Shown here in pieces: positions 1 to 5,522 of a stretch of DNA of 5,522 nt. The stretch's first letter is position 1. Each line of letters starts with the position of its first letter. The position numbers were made by a program, and so were the translations under genes. The notes beneath the pieces are model-generated. The model searched no databases. It saw only the letters and a list, made by a program, of their open reading frames with translations, and was not told the origin of the DNA. The stretch is from Muribaculaceae bacterium (GTDB lineage: Bacteria; Bacteroidota; Bacteroidia; Bacteroidales; Muribaculaceae). The stretch is taken from NCBI GenBank assembly GCA_021443235.1, contig JABUUJ010000003.1, forward strand, positions 65,769-71,290, read 5' to 3'.

Positions 1-18
1 GGTAACCGCCCCCTACCC

Positions 19-53
19 AGAGCGACGAGCCCCAGGCCCGCCGCTCTTTTTTT
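19..53 (+). terminator. Probable Rho-independent terminator of an upstream gene
   Basis: AGAGCG (19-24) is complementary to CGCTCT (42-47), and the stem runs directly into seven consecutive T (47-53). The GC-rich interior (25-41) can form a small inner GCC/GGC pair. The orientation fits termination of a + strand transcript entering from the left; that gene is outside the window. A competing pairing exists: CGCCCC (7-12) or GCCCC (29-33) could pair with GGGGC(G) at 64-69, so the fold is not unique. No free-energy calculation was made. Confidence 0.5.
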
Positions 54-70
54 ACACCCTGTTGGGGCGT

Positions 71-130
71 AGTTCAATATAGTTTAACATAGTTCAACCT
101 TGTTCAACGTGGTTCAACATGGTTGAGATT
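71..130. repeat. Tandem decamer array, consensus near RGTTCAACRT
   Basis: Six head-to-tail units of exactly 10 bp start at 71, 81, 91, 101, 111 and 121: AGTTCAATAT, AGTTTAACAT, AGTTCAACCT, TGTTCAACGT, GGTTCAACAT and a decayed GGTTGAGATT. The GTTCAAC core is kept in three units and differs by one base in two more. The last unit also forms a small inverted repeat with the fifth (TCAAC 114-118, GTTGA 122-126). The array lies between the terminator-like hairpin and the promoter of the next gene. A 10-bp period is close to one helical turn, so each core would face the same side of the DNA. Its function is unknown: it could be a multimeric protein-binding site or a simple expanded intergenic repeat. 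Confidence 0.85.
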
Positions 131-153
131 TTAATTTTGGGGTGGGGGAAATT

Positions 154-184
154 TTTGTTAATTCGGTGAAAATTATTACTTTTG
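154..184 (+). promoter_or_regulatory. Bacteroidetes-type promoter for the DUF5009 gene
   Basis: TTTG at 154-157 and TACTTTTG at 177-184 match the Bacteroidetes sigma consensus (TTTG near -33, TAnnTTTG near -7) at every fixed base, with a 19-bp spacer. The -7 element ends only 4 bp before the ATG at 189, so transcription would begin at or within a few bases of the start codon. A G-rich patch, GGGGTGGGGG (139-148), lies just upstream. The motif match is seen directly; promoter activity is inferred. Confidence 0.65.
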
Positions 185-188
185 TGAC

Positions 189-1412
189 ATGACTTCTAAT
201 TACTTTTCACAACGCAATGCTGCGATTGATATGTTTAGGGCTCTCACAATGGCTGTGATGCTCTTTGTCAATGACTTATGGCGCGTTAAGGATGTCCCGA
301 AGTGGATGGAACATGCCGACTGGGCAGAGGATTTCATGGGTCTTGCCGATTTTGTGTTTCCATGTTTTCTTTTCGCTGTGGGCCTGAGCATTCCTTATGC
401 CATCGAAAATCGTTTTCTCAAAGGGAGATCGGTTGAATCGACTCTTTCGCACATTTTGTCGCGCTCAATCGCACTCTTGCTGATGGGCGTGTTTCTAGTT
501 AATTCGGAAGGAGGTTTTGCCGAGGGTTCGTTTTTCACTGCTAACAACTATCGCCCCATTTGCATTGCGGCATTTTTCATGATATGGAATGTCTATCCTA
601 AATCGTGGGATGGCAAGTGGTTCAAAATGTCGTTGCAAGTAGCGGGTTTACTGATTCTAACGATTGTGGCGTTCAATTTTGTGAGTGCAAAAGGCACTAT
701 GTTTGCAGCCAAATGGTGGGGCATTCTGGGTATAATAGGGTGGGCCTATCTTTTCAGTGCGATTGCCTATTTGCTGTGCCGCCAGTCGCGCTACGGTATC
801 TACATAGTTTGGTCTATTCTATTTATTATTAATGTGTTTGTCTCACCGTTTAATGATACCTGGGGCGGGAAACCGATTGTCCCGTTGCAGGACAATTTCC
901 TTGGCACTTTCCTCCACGACACTCTTCACATTGACAATGCCTCGCACCACTTGCTGGTGATGAGTGGCGTGTGCTTCACTGTGCTTATGTCGCGACTGAA
1001 CGAAAAAGGCAGTAGCATTCAACTTAAAGCTGGTCTTGTTATTGCTGTGGTTATGGCGGCGATGTCGCTTATTACCAACGTTTTCTGGATTTTCAACAAA
1101 CTCTCTGCAACACTTCCATGGGTGTTTATGGCAGTCGCCGCATCGGCTGCACTCTACACCATTTTTGCCAAGTTCCACACTACGCGCGCAATGCGTGGTT
1201 TCTTCACAATCATCAAGCCGGCGGGCACTGCTACTCTCACTGTTTACATGGTGCCGTCGCTCATGTATGTATTGGGTAACGTGCTTGGCATTGAGTGCCC
1301 CGAGTGGTCTAAAGGCGCAGGCATAGGGCTTATTAATTGCTTGTGCTTCTCGTTGCTATGCATCGTTGTGGGAGGGTTGATGGAGCGTTGCAAACTCAAA
1401 CTCAAGGTGTGA
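189..1412 (+). CDS. DUF5009 / HGSNAT-NagX-like polytopic membrane acyltransferase family protein
   Basis: A 407-residue integral inner-membrane protein with about eleven hydrophobic segments spread from residue 16 to 397. It resembles the DUF5009/COG4299 family, related to heparan-alpha-glucosaminide N-acetyltransferase, whose characterised eukaryotic member transfers acetyl groups across a membrane to terminal glucosamine. Visible family features are the N-terminal RNAAIDMFRALTM (9-21), HADW (42-45) followed by ADFVFPCFLFAVG (53-65), the WWGILGIIGWAYL helix (176-188) and NKLSATLPW (303-311). The length is typical of bacterial members. ATG 189 is the first possible start after an in-frame stop (159-161); starting at Met15 would remove part of the conserved N-terminal motif. 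No Shine-Dalgarno is present, and the promoter almost abuts the ATG. It appears monocistronic, with a 127-bp gap downstream. No glycan-degradation genes are adjacent, so the acceptor, perhaps an amino sugar, is a guess; the enzymatic activity is inferred from the family. Confidence 0.8.
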   Translation: MTSNYFSQRNAAIDMFRALTMAVMLFVNDLWRVKDVPKWMEHADWAEDFMGLADFVFPCFLFAVGLSIPYAIENRFLKGRSVESTLSHILSRSIALLLMGVFLVNSEGGFAEGSFFTANNYRPICIAAFFMIWNVYPKSWDGKWFKMSLQVAGLLILTIVAFNFVSAKGTMFAAKWWGILGIIGWAYLFSAIAYLLCRQSRYGIYIVWSILFIINVFVSPFNDTWGGKPIVPLQDNFLGTFLHDTLHIDNASHHLLVMSGVCFTVLMSRLNEKGSSIQLKAGLVIAVVMAAMSLITNVFWIFNKLSATLPWVFMAVAASAALYTIFAKFHTTRAMRGFFTIIKPAGTATLTVYMVPSLMYVLGNVLGIECPEWSKGAGIGLINCLCFSLLCIVVGGLMERCKLKLKV

Positions 1413-1469
1413 GTCGCCGGGATGCAAAAGTGAAAAAATGTTTTTTTAAACAATTTTTGGTCATTGTAT

Positions 1470-1500
1470 TTTGTTATACAAAGCATTTGATGTAATTTTA
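1470..1500 (+). promoter_or_regulatory. Candidate promoter of the DUF5106-doxX-mnmA-BFN operon
   Basis: TTTG (1470-1473) is followed after 19 bp by TAATTTTA (1493-1500), which matches TAnnTTTG at five of six fixed bases (last G replaced by A). The spacing equals that of the promoter at 154-184. Transcription would start around 1505, giving a leader of about 35 nt before the ATG at 1540. The surrounding region (1413-1539) is very A/T-rich, so chance matches are more likely here than elsewhere. Confidence 0.4.
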
Positions 1501-1539
1501 TAGATTAAATTAGGATAATAGTGTTTTTAAACTAAGAAA

Positions 1540-2406
1540 ATGAAACGTTTTTATACGGTAATTTGTGCTTTAACTATTTCAATGTCAGTGTGCTGTGTGG
1601 CTCAAGACCAAGCACCTGCCACTCCGTTTGTCTATCCCGTTGCCCCCGACACTTGCACCACGCTTGAGAGTCGTTGCAACTACATCATCGTTAATTTCTG
1701 GAACAACTACGACATCTCGCGTCCCATCACTAACGATGCCGACTTTGAGCGTGCTTTCCGCGACTACATAGGCTTCTTCAAGTTTGCTCATCGCAACATA
1801 GTGATGTCGTCGATGCGCGATTTCCTATTTAAGGCTCGCGCCAATAGTAAAAACTTGTCAAAAATTGGCCGCGTGGCACAAGACGCACTTTATGGCGTCA
1901 ACGCCGAGTACTGGAGCGACGAGCTCTACTGCGAGATCGCAAAAAAACTGAGTGAGTCGACCAATCTGAAGGCCGACGAGCGTAAGTATTACAGGCATCA
2001 GGTGGAAATTATCAACAAAAACCTCGTGGGCAATGTGGTTGTTGACTTTGACATCGCCACTGCCAACGGCAAGTCGCGTTTCTCGACTATCGAGGGCGAG
2101 ACAATTATGCTTTTCTTTACCGACGATTCGGCCAATAGCTCGTTTGAGCGCACCCGCCTGAGCCTTGACATAGGCGTAAACAACCTTATGGAACAAGGTA
2201 AGTTCAAACTCGTACAAATATATGTGGGCAAGCCCGATGAGAAATGGTATGAGCAGCAGCCCGAAAAATGGGTGAATGTGAGCTGCGAGGATGCCCTCGA
2301 CATCTTTGACATTCGCTCTATCCCCAGTTGCTACATCCTTGACAAGGACCGCAAGATTCTCACTAAGAACGTTACCGTTGACGATGTGAAGAACGCTCTT
2401 AATTAA
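1540..2406 (+). CDS. Exported DUF5106 / thioredoxin-fold protein lacking the CXXC
   Basis: A 288-residue protein with a signal peptide (MKR, then a hydrophobic stretch at about 4-20). The likely signal peptidase I site follows CVA at residue 21; there are cysteines at 18 and 19, but the preceding residues make a poor lipobox, so periplasmic is more likely than lipoprotein. Residues about 35-165 resemble DUF5106: RCNYIIVNFWNNYD (45-58), a helical middle and YWSDELY (124-130). Residues about 165-288 resemble the TlpA/thioredoxin fold: VVDFDIATANGKS, the strand MLFF (190-193), and IPSCYILDKDRKI (261-273), which contains the equivalent of the cis-proline loop. Where related proteins have the CXXC after that strand, this one has ANSS (198-201), so ordinary disulfide exchange is not expected. 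Family assignment comes from remembered pattern. It is the first gene of a compact co-directional cluster, 29 bp before doxX. It may act as a binding or scaffold protein in the envelope. Confidence 0.75.
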   Translation: MKRFYTVICALTISMSVCCVAQDQAPATPFVYPVAPDTCTTLESRCNYIIVNFWNNYDISRPITNDADFERAFRDYIGFFKFAHRNIVMSSMRDFLFKARANSKNLSKIGRVAQDALYGVNAEYWSDELYCEIAKKLSESTNLKADERKYYRHQVEIINKNLVGNVVVDFDIATANGKSRFSTIEGETIMLFFTDDSANSSFERTRLSLDIGVNNLMEQGKFKLVQIYVGKPDEKWYEQQPEKWVNVSCEDALDIFDIRSIPSCYILDKDRKILTKNVTVDDVKNALN

Positions 2407-2435
2407 TTGACAACCAAAAGATAAATATATATTTT

Positions 2436-2918
2436 ATGCGTTTCCTAAAACGACTTTTCCTCTTTAGCACTGGTTACACCTACAGCAACCTGTCGCGTTT
2501 GTTTCTGCGCCTTTTTGTGGGCGTTATGTTCCTCACCGTGTGTGTGCGCCAGATGCTTTACTTCGACGAACTGGTGCCTACGTTTGAGGGTTTCTGGGGC
2601 ATGTCACCCGAGTTCTCGATGACGATGCTTCTTGTGCTTGAGCTGCTCAGCTCCACTATGATTATGCTGGGACTGCTCACTCGCATTGCGGTCATCGTGC
2701 CCTTCATTATCATGTACATTGCCGAGAAAGGAATACTAATGTCGCAACCCGCGACAGTTGACCAGCTTTTCAACTTTGAGGCGGGCTATCCCATTATGTT
2801 TATTGGTGTGTTTGTTTACATGCTTCTTGCAGGTCCGGGCAAAATCTCGCTCGACTACATTATCTCGGCACACATTATCACCGACGATCGCGAGAACGAC
2901 GTGATTGAGAACGCTTAA
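2436..2918 (+). CDS. DoxX family membrane protein
   Basis: A 160-residue protein with four predicted membrane helices (about 20-38, 62-82, 84-101 and 117-134), the expected architecture and size for DoxX. Family-like features are the N-terminal SRLFLRLFVGVMFL (20-33), the GLLTR turn after helix 2 (79-83) and LAGPGKISLDY (131-141) after helix 4. DoxX proteins are small inner-membrane proteins of poorly defined function; in mycobacteria one is part of a membrane complex with superoxide dismutase and a sulfurtransferase. The stop codon lies only 2 bp before the mnmA ATG, so the two are probably co-transcribed and possibly translationally coupled. The ATG at 2436 has an A/T-rich leader (2407-2435) without Shine-Dalgarno, as is usual in Bacteroidetes. 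Specific function here is unknown. Confidence 0.85.
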   Translation: MRFLKRLFLFSTGYTYSNLSRLFLRLFVGVMFLTVCVRQMLYFDELVPTFEGFWGMSPEFSMTMLLVLELLSSTMIMLGLLTRIAVIVPFIIMYIAEKGILMSQPATVDQLFNFEAGYPIMFIGVFVYMLLAGPGKISLDYIISAHIITDDRENDVIENA

Positions 2919-2920
2919 CC

Positions 2921-3982
2921 ATGAGGGTAGCAGCACTGATTTCGGGTGGAGTCGATAGCGCGGTGACCGTTCATCGCCTTGTTGAGCAGGGCGAGGACGT
3001 GCATCTATTTTACATACGCATAGGCCTCGACATCGACGAGGGCGATTGCGCCGCCGAGGAAGACATTGAGATGTGTCAGCTCATTGCCCACAAGTATCAC
3101 TTGCCGCTCGAGGTGGTGTCGCTGCACGAGGAATACTGGGAGCATGTAATGGAGTATGCCCTACGCACGGTGAGAGAGGGCCGCACGCCCAACCCCGACA
3201 TGATGTGCAACCGCATCATCAAGTTCGGATACTTTGAAGAACGTTGGGGGCACGAGTTTGACATCACTGCCACAGGCCATTACGCTACGACCGATGAGAT
3301 AGACGGTGTGAAATATCTTGCCACGGCGGTTGATCCGGTTAAAGACCAGACCGATTTCCTTGCCCAAATCACCTACGACCAGCTCAACCACATCACTTTC
3401 CCCATAGGAAACCTGCCCAAGGATGAGGTGCGCCGCATTGCAGCTGAGGTGCACATGCCCAATGCCTATCGCAAAGACAGTCAGGGCATTTGTTTCTTGG
3501 GACAAATCAATTATAACGATTTTATTGCTCGCCACCTGGGCACCAAGAAAGGTCCTATTATCGAGATAGAGACAGGCCGTAAGTTGGGCGAGCACAACGG
3601 CTTCTGGTTCCACACAATAGGGCAGCGCAAGGGGCTGGGACTGAGTGGTGGACCGTGGTATGTTGTGAAAAAGAATGTTCACGATAATGTTGTCTATGTA
3701 TCAGGCGGTTATGATACTACTCGCCAATATGGACACGAGTTGCACCTCCAGGAAATGCACTTCATCAGTGGCAACCCTTGGGAGGGAGCCACGCTGCCTG
3801 TGAGCATCATGTTTAAGAACCGCCACACACCTGTTTTCATGCCGGGTAAGCTCAGCCGCAACGGCGACGACTGGCTCATCGAGAGCGAAAAACCTGTTCA
3901 GGGCATCGCACCCGGGCAGTTTGCTGTGATTTACGATGAAAGAGCTCATCTGTGCTACGGCAGTGGCGTGATAACTGTTTAG
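2921..3982 (+). CDS. mnmA: tRNA-specific 2-thiouridylase MnmA (TrmU)
   Basis: A cytoplasmic enzyme that uses ATP and a persulfide relay to put sulfur on C2 of the wobble uridine (U34) of tRNAs for Lys, Glu and Gln. The 353-residue length is normal (E. coli about 368). The PP-loop SGGVDS is at 8-13. The two catalytic cysteines are Cys96 in NPDMMCN (91-97) and Cys191 in KDSQGICFLG (185-194). ATGHYAT (117-123), KDQTDFL (141-147), HTIGQRKGLG (231-240) and the C-terminal beta-barrel motif GIAPGQFAVIYD (328-339) are all present, so it should be active. The loop after the first strand (IRIGLDIDEGDC, 32-43) and the D in KDQTDFL differ from the proteobacterial type but resemble the Bacteroidetes MnmA form, in which several paralogues per genome are known. 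Start 2921 places SGGVDS at the expected distance from the N-terminus. It is 2 bp after doxX and 7 bp before the BFN gene. Confidence 0.96.
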   Translation: MRVAALISGGVDSAVTVHRLVEQGEDVHLFYIRIGLDIDEGDCAAEEDIEMCQLIAHKYHLPLEVVSLHEEYWEHVMEYALRTVREGRTPNPDMMCNRIIKFGYFEERWGHEFDITATGHYATTDEIDGVKYLATAVDPVKDQTDFLAQITYDQLNHITFPIGNLPKDEVRRIAAEVHMPNAYRKDSQGICFLGQINYNDFIARHLGTKKGPIIEIETGRKLGEHNGFWFHTIGQRKGLGLSGGPWYVVKKNVHDNVVYVSGGYDTTRQYGHELHLQEMHFISGNPWEGATLPVSIMFKNRHTPVFMPGKLSRNGDDWLIESEKPVQGIAPGQFAVIYDERAHLCYGSGVITV

Positions 3983-3989
3983 AAACCAA

Positions 3990-4559
3990 ATGGAAATGGA
4001 AGGACTTGTAGAACTGAAAGTGCTGGGCGTGTCGTGCAGCGAGGTGCACAGTGGAGCCTATGCGCTCATACTTGAGGAACTTGATGGCTCGCGTCGTGTG
4101 CCCATTGTGATAGGTGCCACCGAGGCGCAGTCAATCATGGTGCGCCTCCAGGAAATTATCCCAGTGCGGCCGCTCACTCACGATCTCATGTGCAGCGTTT
4201 TCCATGCTTTCGGTATCGAACTTTCCAGTGTGATAATCAACGAGTTTAAGGACGGAGTATTCACGTCGCTGCTCAATATCAGAAACGACCAAACCGAGAC
4301 GAAACTTGACTCGCGCACAAGCGACGCAGTGGCGATGGCACTGCGCACTGGGGCACGCATATATGCCACGGCTCAGGTGATGGCGATAGCAAGCTATGAC
4401 TCATCGCGCGACAAAGACATCGACGAACCGGTGCACACTCGCCTCGAGGATATGCCCATTGCTCGGCTCAAGGCCATGCTGCAGCAGCATGTCGACAACG
4501 AGGAGTATGAGCAGGCGGCCGAAATCCAGAAAATCATTGAGTCGCGCACTGCAAAGTGA
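3990..4559 (+). CDS. Bifunctional nuclease (BFN/DUF151) domain protein with C-terminal UVR motif
   Basis: A 189-residue soluble protein. Residues about 6-135 are the BFN/DUF151 domain: VPIVIGATEAQSI (37-49), RPLTHDL (60-66) and DSRTSDAVAMALRTGARIYA (107-126) are its hallmark blocks. After an acidic linker (about 136-155), residues 158-184 form a UvrB/UvrC-type UVR helical pair (ARLKAMLQQHV ... EEYEQAAEIQKII). The domain is named from a plant protein reported to have RNase and DNase activity; bacterial members are mostly uncharacterised, so a nuclease role is by family only. The UVR motif is typically a protein-protein contact module, suggesting a partner. ATG 3990 follows the mnmA stop by 7 bp; a second in-frame ATG at 3996 is equally possible and would remove two residues. 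It is probably the last gene of the operon, as a 118-bp gap with a new promoter candidate follows. Confidence 0.88.
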   Translation: MEMEGLVELKVLGVSCSEVHSGAYALILEELDGSRRVPIVIGATEAQSIMVRLQEIIPVRPLTHDLMCSVFHAFGIELSSVIINEFKDGVFTSLLNIRNDQTETKLDSRTSDAVAMALRTGARIYATAQVMAIASYDSSRDKDIDEPVHTRLEDMPIARLKAMLQQHVDNEEYEQAAEIQKIIESRTAK

Positions 4560-4601
4560 AGATTTACCGATGGTTATAATGACTATTAGCAAATAAATTG
4601 T

Positions 4602-4609
4602 TAACTTTG
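4602..4609 (+). promoter_or_regulatory. Candidate -7 element of the nucleoside transporter gene
   Basis: TAACTTTG matches the Bacteroidetes TAnnTTTG consensus exactly and lies in the context TTGTTAACTTTGCA, common for promoters in this phylum. Transcription would start near 4614, leaving an A/T-rich leader of about 64 nt before the ATG at 4678. There is no good TTTG at the -33 distance (4577-4583 reads TAATGAC), so the upstream element is weak or absent. The rest of 4560-4677 shows no clear terminator or riboswitch. Confidence 0.5.
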
Positions 4610-4677
4610 CAGTTTGGAACAAAAAACGTTGCAATTTGATTGATGATAATTAATATAAACTACATAAAAGCTTTATT

Positions 4678-5522
4678 ATGAACAATTTGAAAATAAGACT
4701 TATTGTGATGAACTTCCTGGAGTTTGCAGTCTGGGGAGCCTATCTCACATGTATGGGCAATTACTTGGGACGTGCTGGCATGGGCGCCGAGATTTCTTGG
4801 TTCTATGCCATCCAGGGCATCGTGTCAATCTTCATGCCTACATTCATGGGCATCGTGTCCGACAAATTTATACAGCCACAGCGCCTGCTGGGTATCTGCC
4901 ACTTGGTGGCTGGTGCGGCGATGATTGCCCTGTTCTCGATGGGTGCGGCGTCCGAAATGCCCGACAAGGTAACGTTCATCACCCTCTACACCCTTAGCGT
5001 GGCGTTCTACATGCCCACATTGTCGTTGAGCAACACCGCTGCGTTCTCAATCATGCAACGCAACGGCATGGACACCGTTAAGGATTTCCCGCCCATCCGC
5101 GTGTTTGGCACCGTCGGCTTTATTGCCACCATGTGGTTTGTTAACTGCGCAACTCTTGATGGCGGTTTCTCGTTTACACTTGCTGAGAGTGCGTCTAAGT
5201 TTCAATACACTCACTATCAGTTCCTTGTATCGGGTATATTAGGCGTTTTGCTTTGCTTCTATTGCTTCACGCTGCCCTCTTGCCCCATTGTGAAGAAAGA
5301 GAGTGCTTCGCTTGTCGAGACAATGGGCTTAAACGCATTCAAATTGTTCAAAACCAAGAAGATGGCGATGTTCTTCATCTTCTCAATGCTTCTTGGAATG
5401 TCGCTTCAGGTGACCAACAGTTTTGCTACTCCGTTCCTTACTCATTTCAAGAGTATTCCCGAACTGGCCGATACCTTTGCCGCTAACAATGCCACGATGC
5501 TCGTTTCGCTGTCGCAAATCAG
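4678..5522 (+). CDS. Nucleoside:H+ symporter-like MFS transporter (NupG/XapB type), 3' end outside window
   Basis: The first 281 codons of an inner-membrane transporter; the frame is open to the window edge, and members of this family are about 400-430 residues, so roughly the last third is missing. The start MNNLKIRLIVMNFLEFAVWGAYL contains transmembrane helix 1. Further helices are visible at about 41-60, 70-90, 98-117, 142-157, 180-199 and 229-247. Family-like blocks are the loop GIVSDKF after helix 2 (58-64), FYMPTLSLSNTAAF (110-123) and FPPIRVFGTVGFIAT (137-151), which resemble the nucleoside:H+ symporter family of the MFS. The likely role is proton-coupled uptake of nucleosides for salvage; the exact substrate cannot be read from the sequence. 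The long hydrophilic loop at about 200-228 fits the central loop between the two six-helix halves. ATG 4678 is the earliest sensible start; Met11 lies inside helix 1. Confidence 0.85.
   Translation, partial: MNNLKIRLIVMNFLEFAVWGAYLTCMGNYLGRAGMGAEISWFYAIQGIVSIFMPTFMGIVSDKFIQPQRLLGICHLVAGAAMIALFSMGAASEMPDKVTFITLYTLSVAFYMPTLSLSNTAAFSIMQRNGMDTVKDFPPIRVFGTVGFIATMWFVNCATLDGGFSFTLAESASKFQYTHYQFLVSGILGVLLCFYCFTLPSCPIVKKESASLVETMGLNAFKLFKTKKMAMFFIFSMLLGMSLQVTNSFATPFLTHFKSIPELADTFAANNATMLVSLSQI

Noticed and set aside
71..130. CRISPR array interpretation of the tandem repeats
   Set aside because: The units are 10 bp with no spacers and no cas genes are nearby.
843..1178. A 111-codon - strand open frame opposite the DUF5009 gene
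   Set aside because: The + strand frame encodes conserved membrane helices here; the antisense product is low-complexity and His/Asn-rich.
1425..1459. A/T-rich hairpin possibilities after the DUF5009 stop codon (CAAAA with TTTTG; A6 next to T7)
   Set aside because: The stems consist almost only of A-T pairs and would be too weak for a convincing intrinsic terminator.
1470..1482. Inverted repeat TTTGT-TAT-ACAAA as a possible operator
   Set aside because: Five-base arms in a very A/T-rich gap are expected by chance, and it overlaps the proposed -33 element without other support.
1554..1600. Lipoprotein signal (Cys18 or Cys19 as lipidation site)
   Set aside because: Residues before either Cys (MSV, SVC) do not fit a lipobox; the CVA-Q site suits signal peptidase I better, though lipidation is not excluded.
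1858..2312. Two overlapping - strand open frames (119 and 104 codons) opposite the DUF5106 gene
   Set aside because: They overlap each other and the supported + strand gene, and show no domain signature or promoter.
3161..3682. A 173-codon open frame on the - strand inside mnmA
   Set aside because: It lies entirely opposite a well-supported mnmA frame, and its product shows no recognisable domain; it is a by-product of mnmA codon use.
4724..4997. Two + strand open frames (66 and 82 codons) in other frames of the transporter gene
   Set aside because: The frame starting at 4678 reads through without a stop and gives clear MFS helices; the others are Trp/Ser/His-rich shadows.
5253..5486. A 77-codon + strand open frame near the right edge
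   Set aside because: It is out of frame with the open transporter reading frame that covers the same bases.

Overview
The window looks like chromosomal DNA of a Bacteroidales bacterium, probably a gut lineage such as Muribaculaceae, Prevotellaceae or Bacteroidaceae; I cannot choose between them. The evidence is the set of Bacteroidetes-type families (DUF5009 acyltransferase-like membrane protein, DUF5106/thioredoxin-like protein, the Bacteroidetes form of MnmA, a bifunctional-nuclease-UVR fusion), promoter-like elements of the Bacteroidetes type (TTTG ... TAnnTTTG) and start codons preceded by A/T-rich leaders without Shine-Dalgarno sequences. All genes are on the + strand.

Layout. Positions 1-188 are non-coding: a terminator-like hairpin with a T-run (19-53, presumably ending a gene to the left), a strictly phased 10-bp tandem repeat (71-130), a G-rich patch (139-148) and a near-perfect promoter (154-184) that almost touches the next start codon. 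A single gene follows (189-1412), encoding a polytopic membrane protein of the DUF5009/HGSNAT-NagX-like family. After a 127-bp A/T-rich gap with a second promoter candidate (1470-1500) comes a compact probable operon: an exported DUF5106/thioredoxin-fold protein lacking the CXXC (1540-2406), a DoxX family membrane protein (2436-2918), the tRNA 2-thiouridylase MnmA (2921-3982) and a BFN/DUF151 protein with a C-terminal UVR motif (3990-4559). The gaps are 29, 2 and 7 bp. A third promoter candidate (4602-4609) precedes a nucleoside:H+ symporter-like MFS transporter (4678 to the window edge, incomplete at its C-terminus).

How the genes may work together. MnmA makes the 2-thio group of wobble uridines in tRNA. 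BFN proteins are nucleic-acid-related and the transporter probably imports nucleosides, so the right half has a loose nucleic-acid theme. DoxX and the thioredoxin-fold protein are envelope proteins whose link to MnmA is unproven. I see no mobile element, CRISPR array, RNA gene or defence system. The most unusual features are the helically phased decamer array, the possibly leaderless gene at 189 and the thioredoxin-fold protein without catalytic cysteines.
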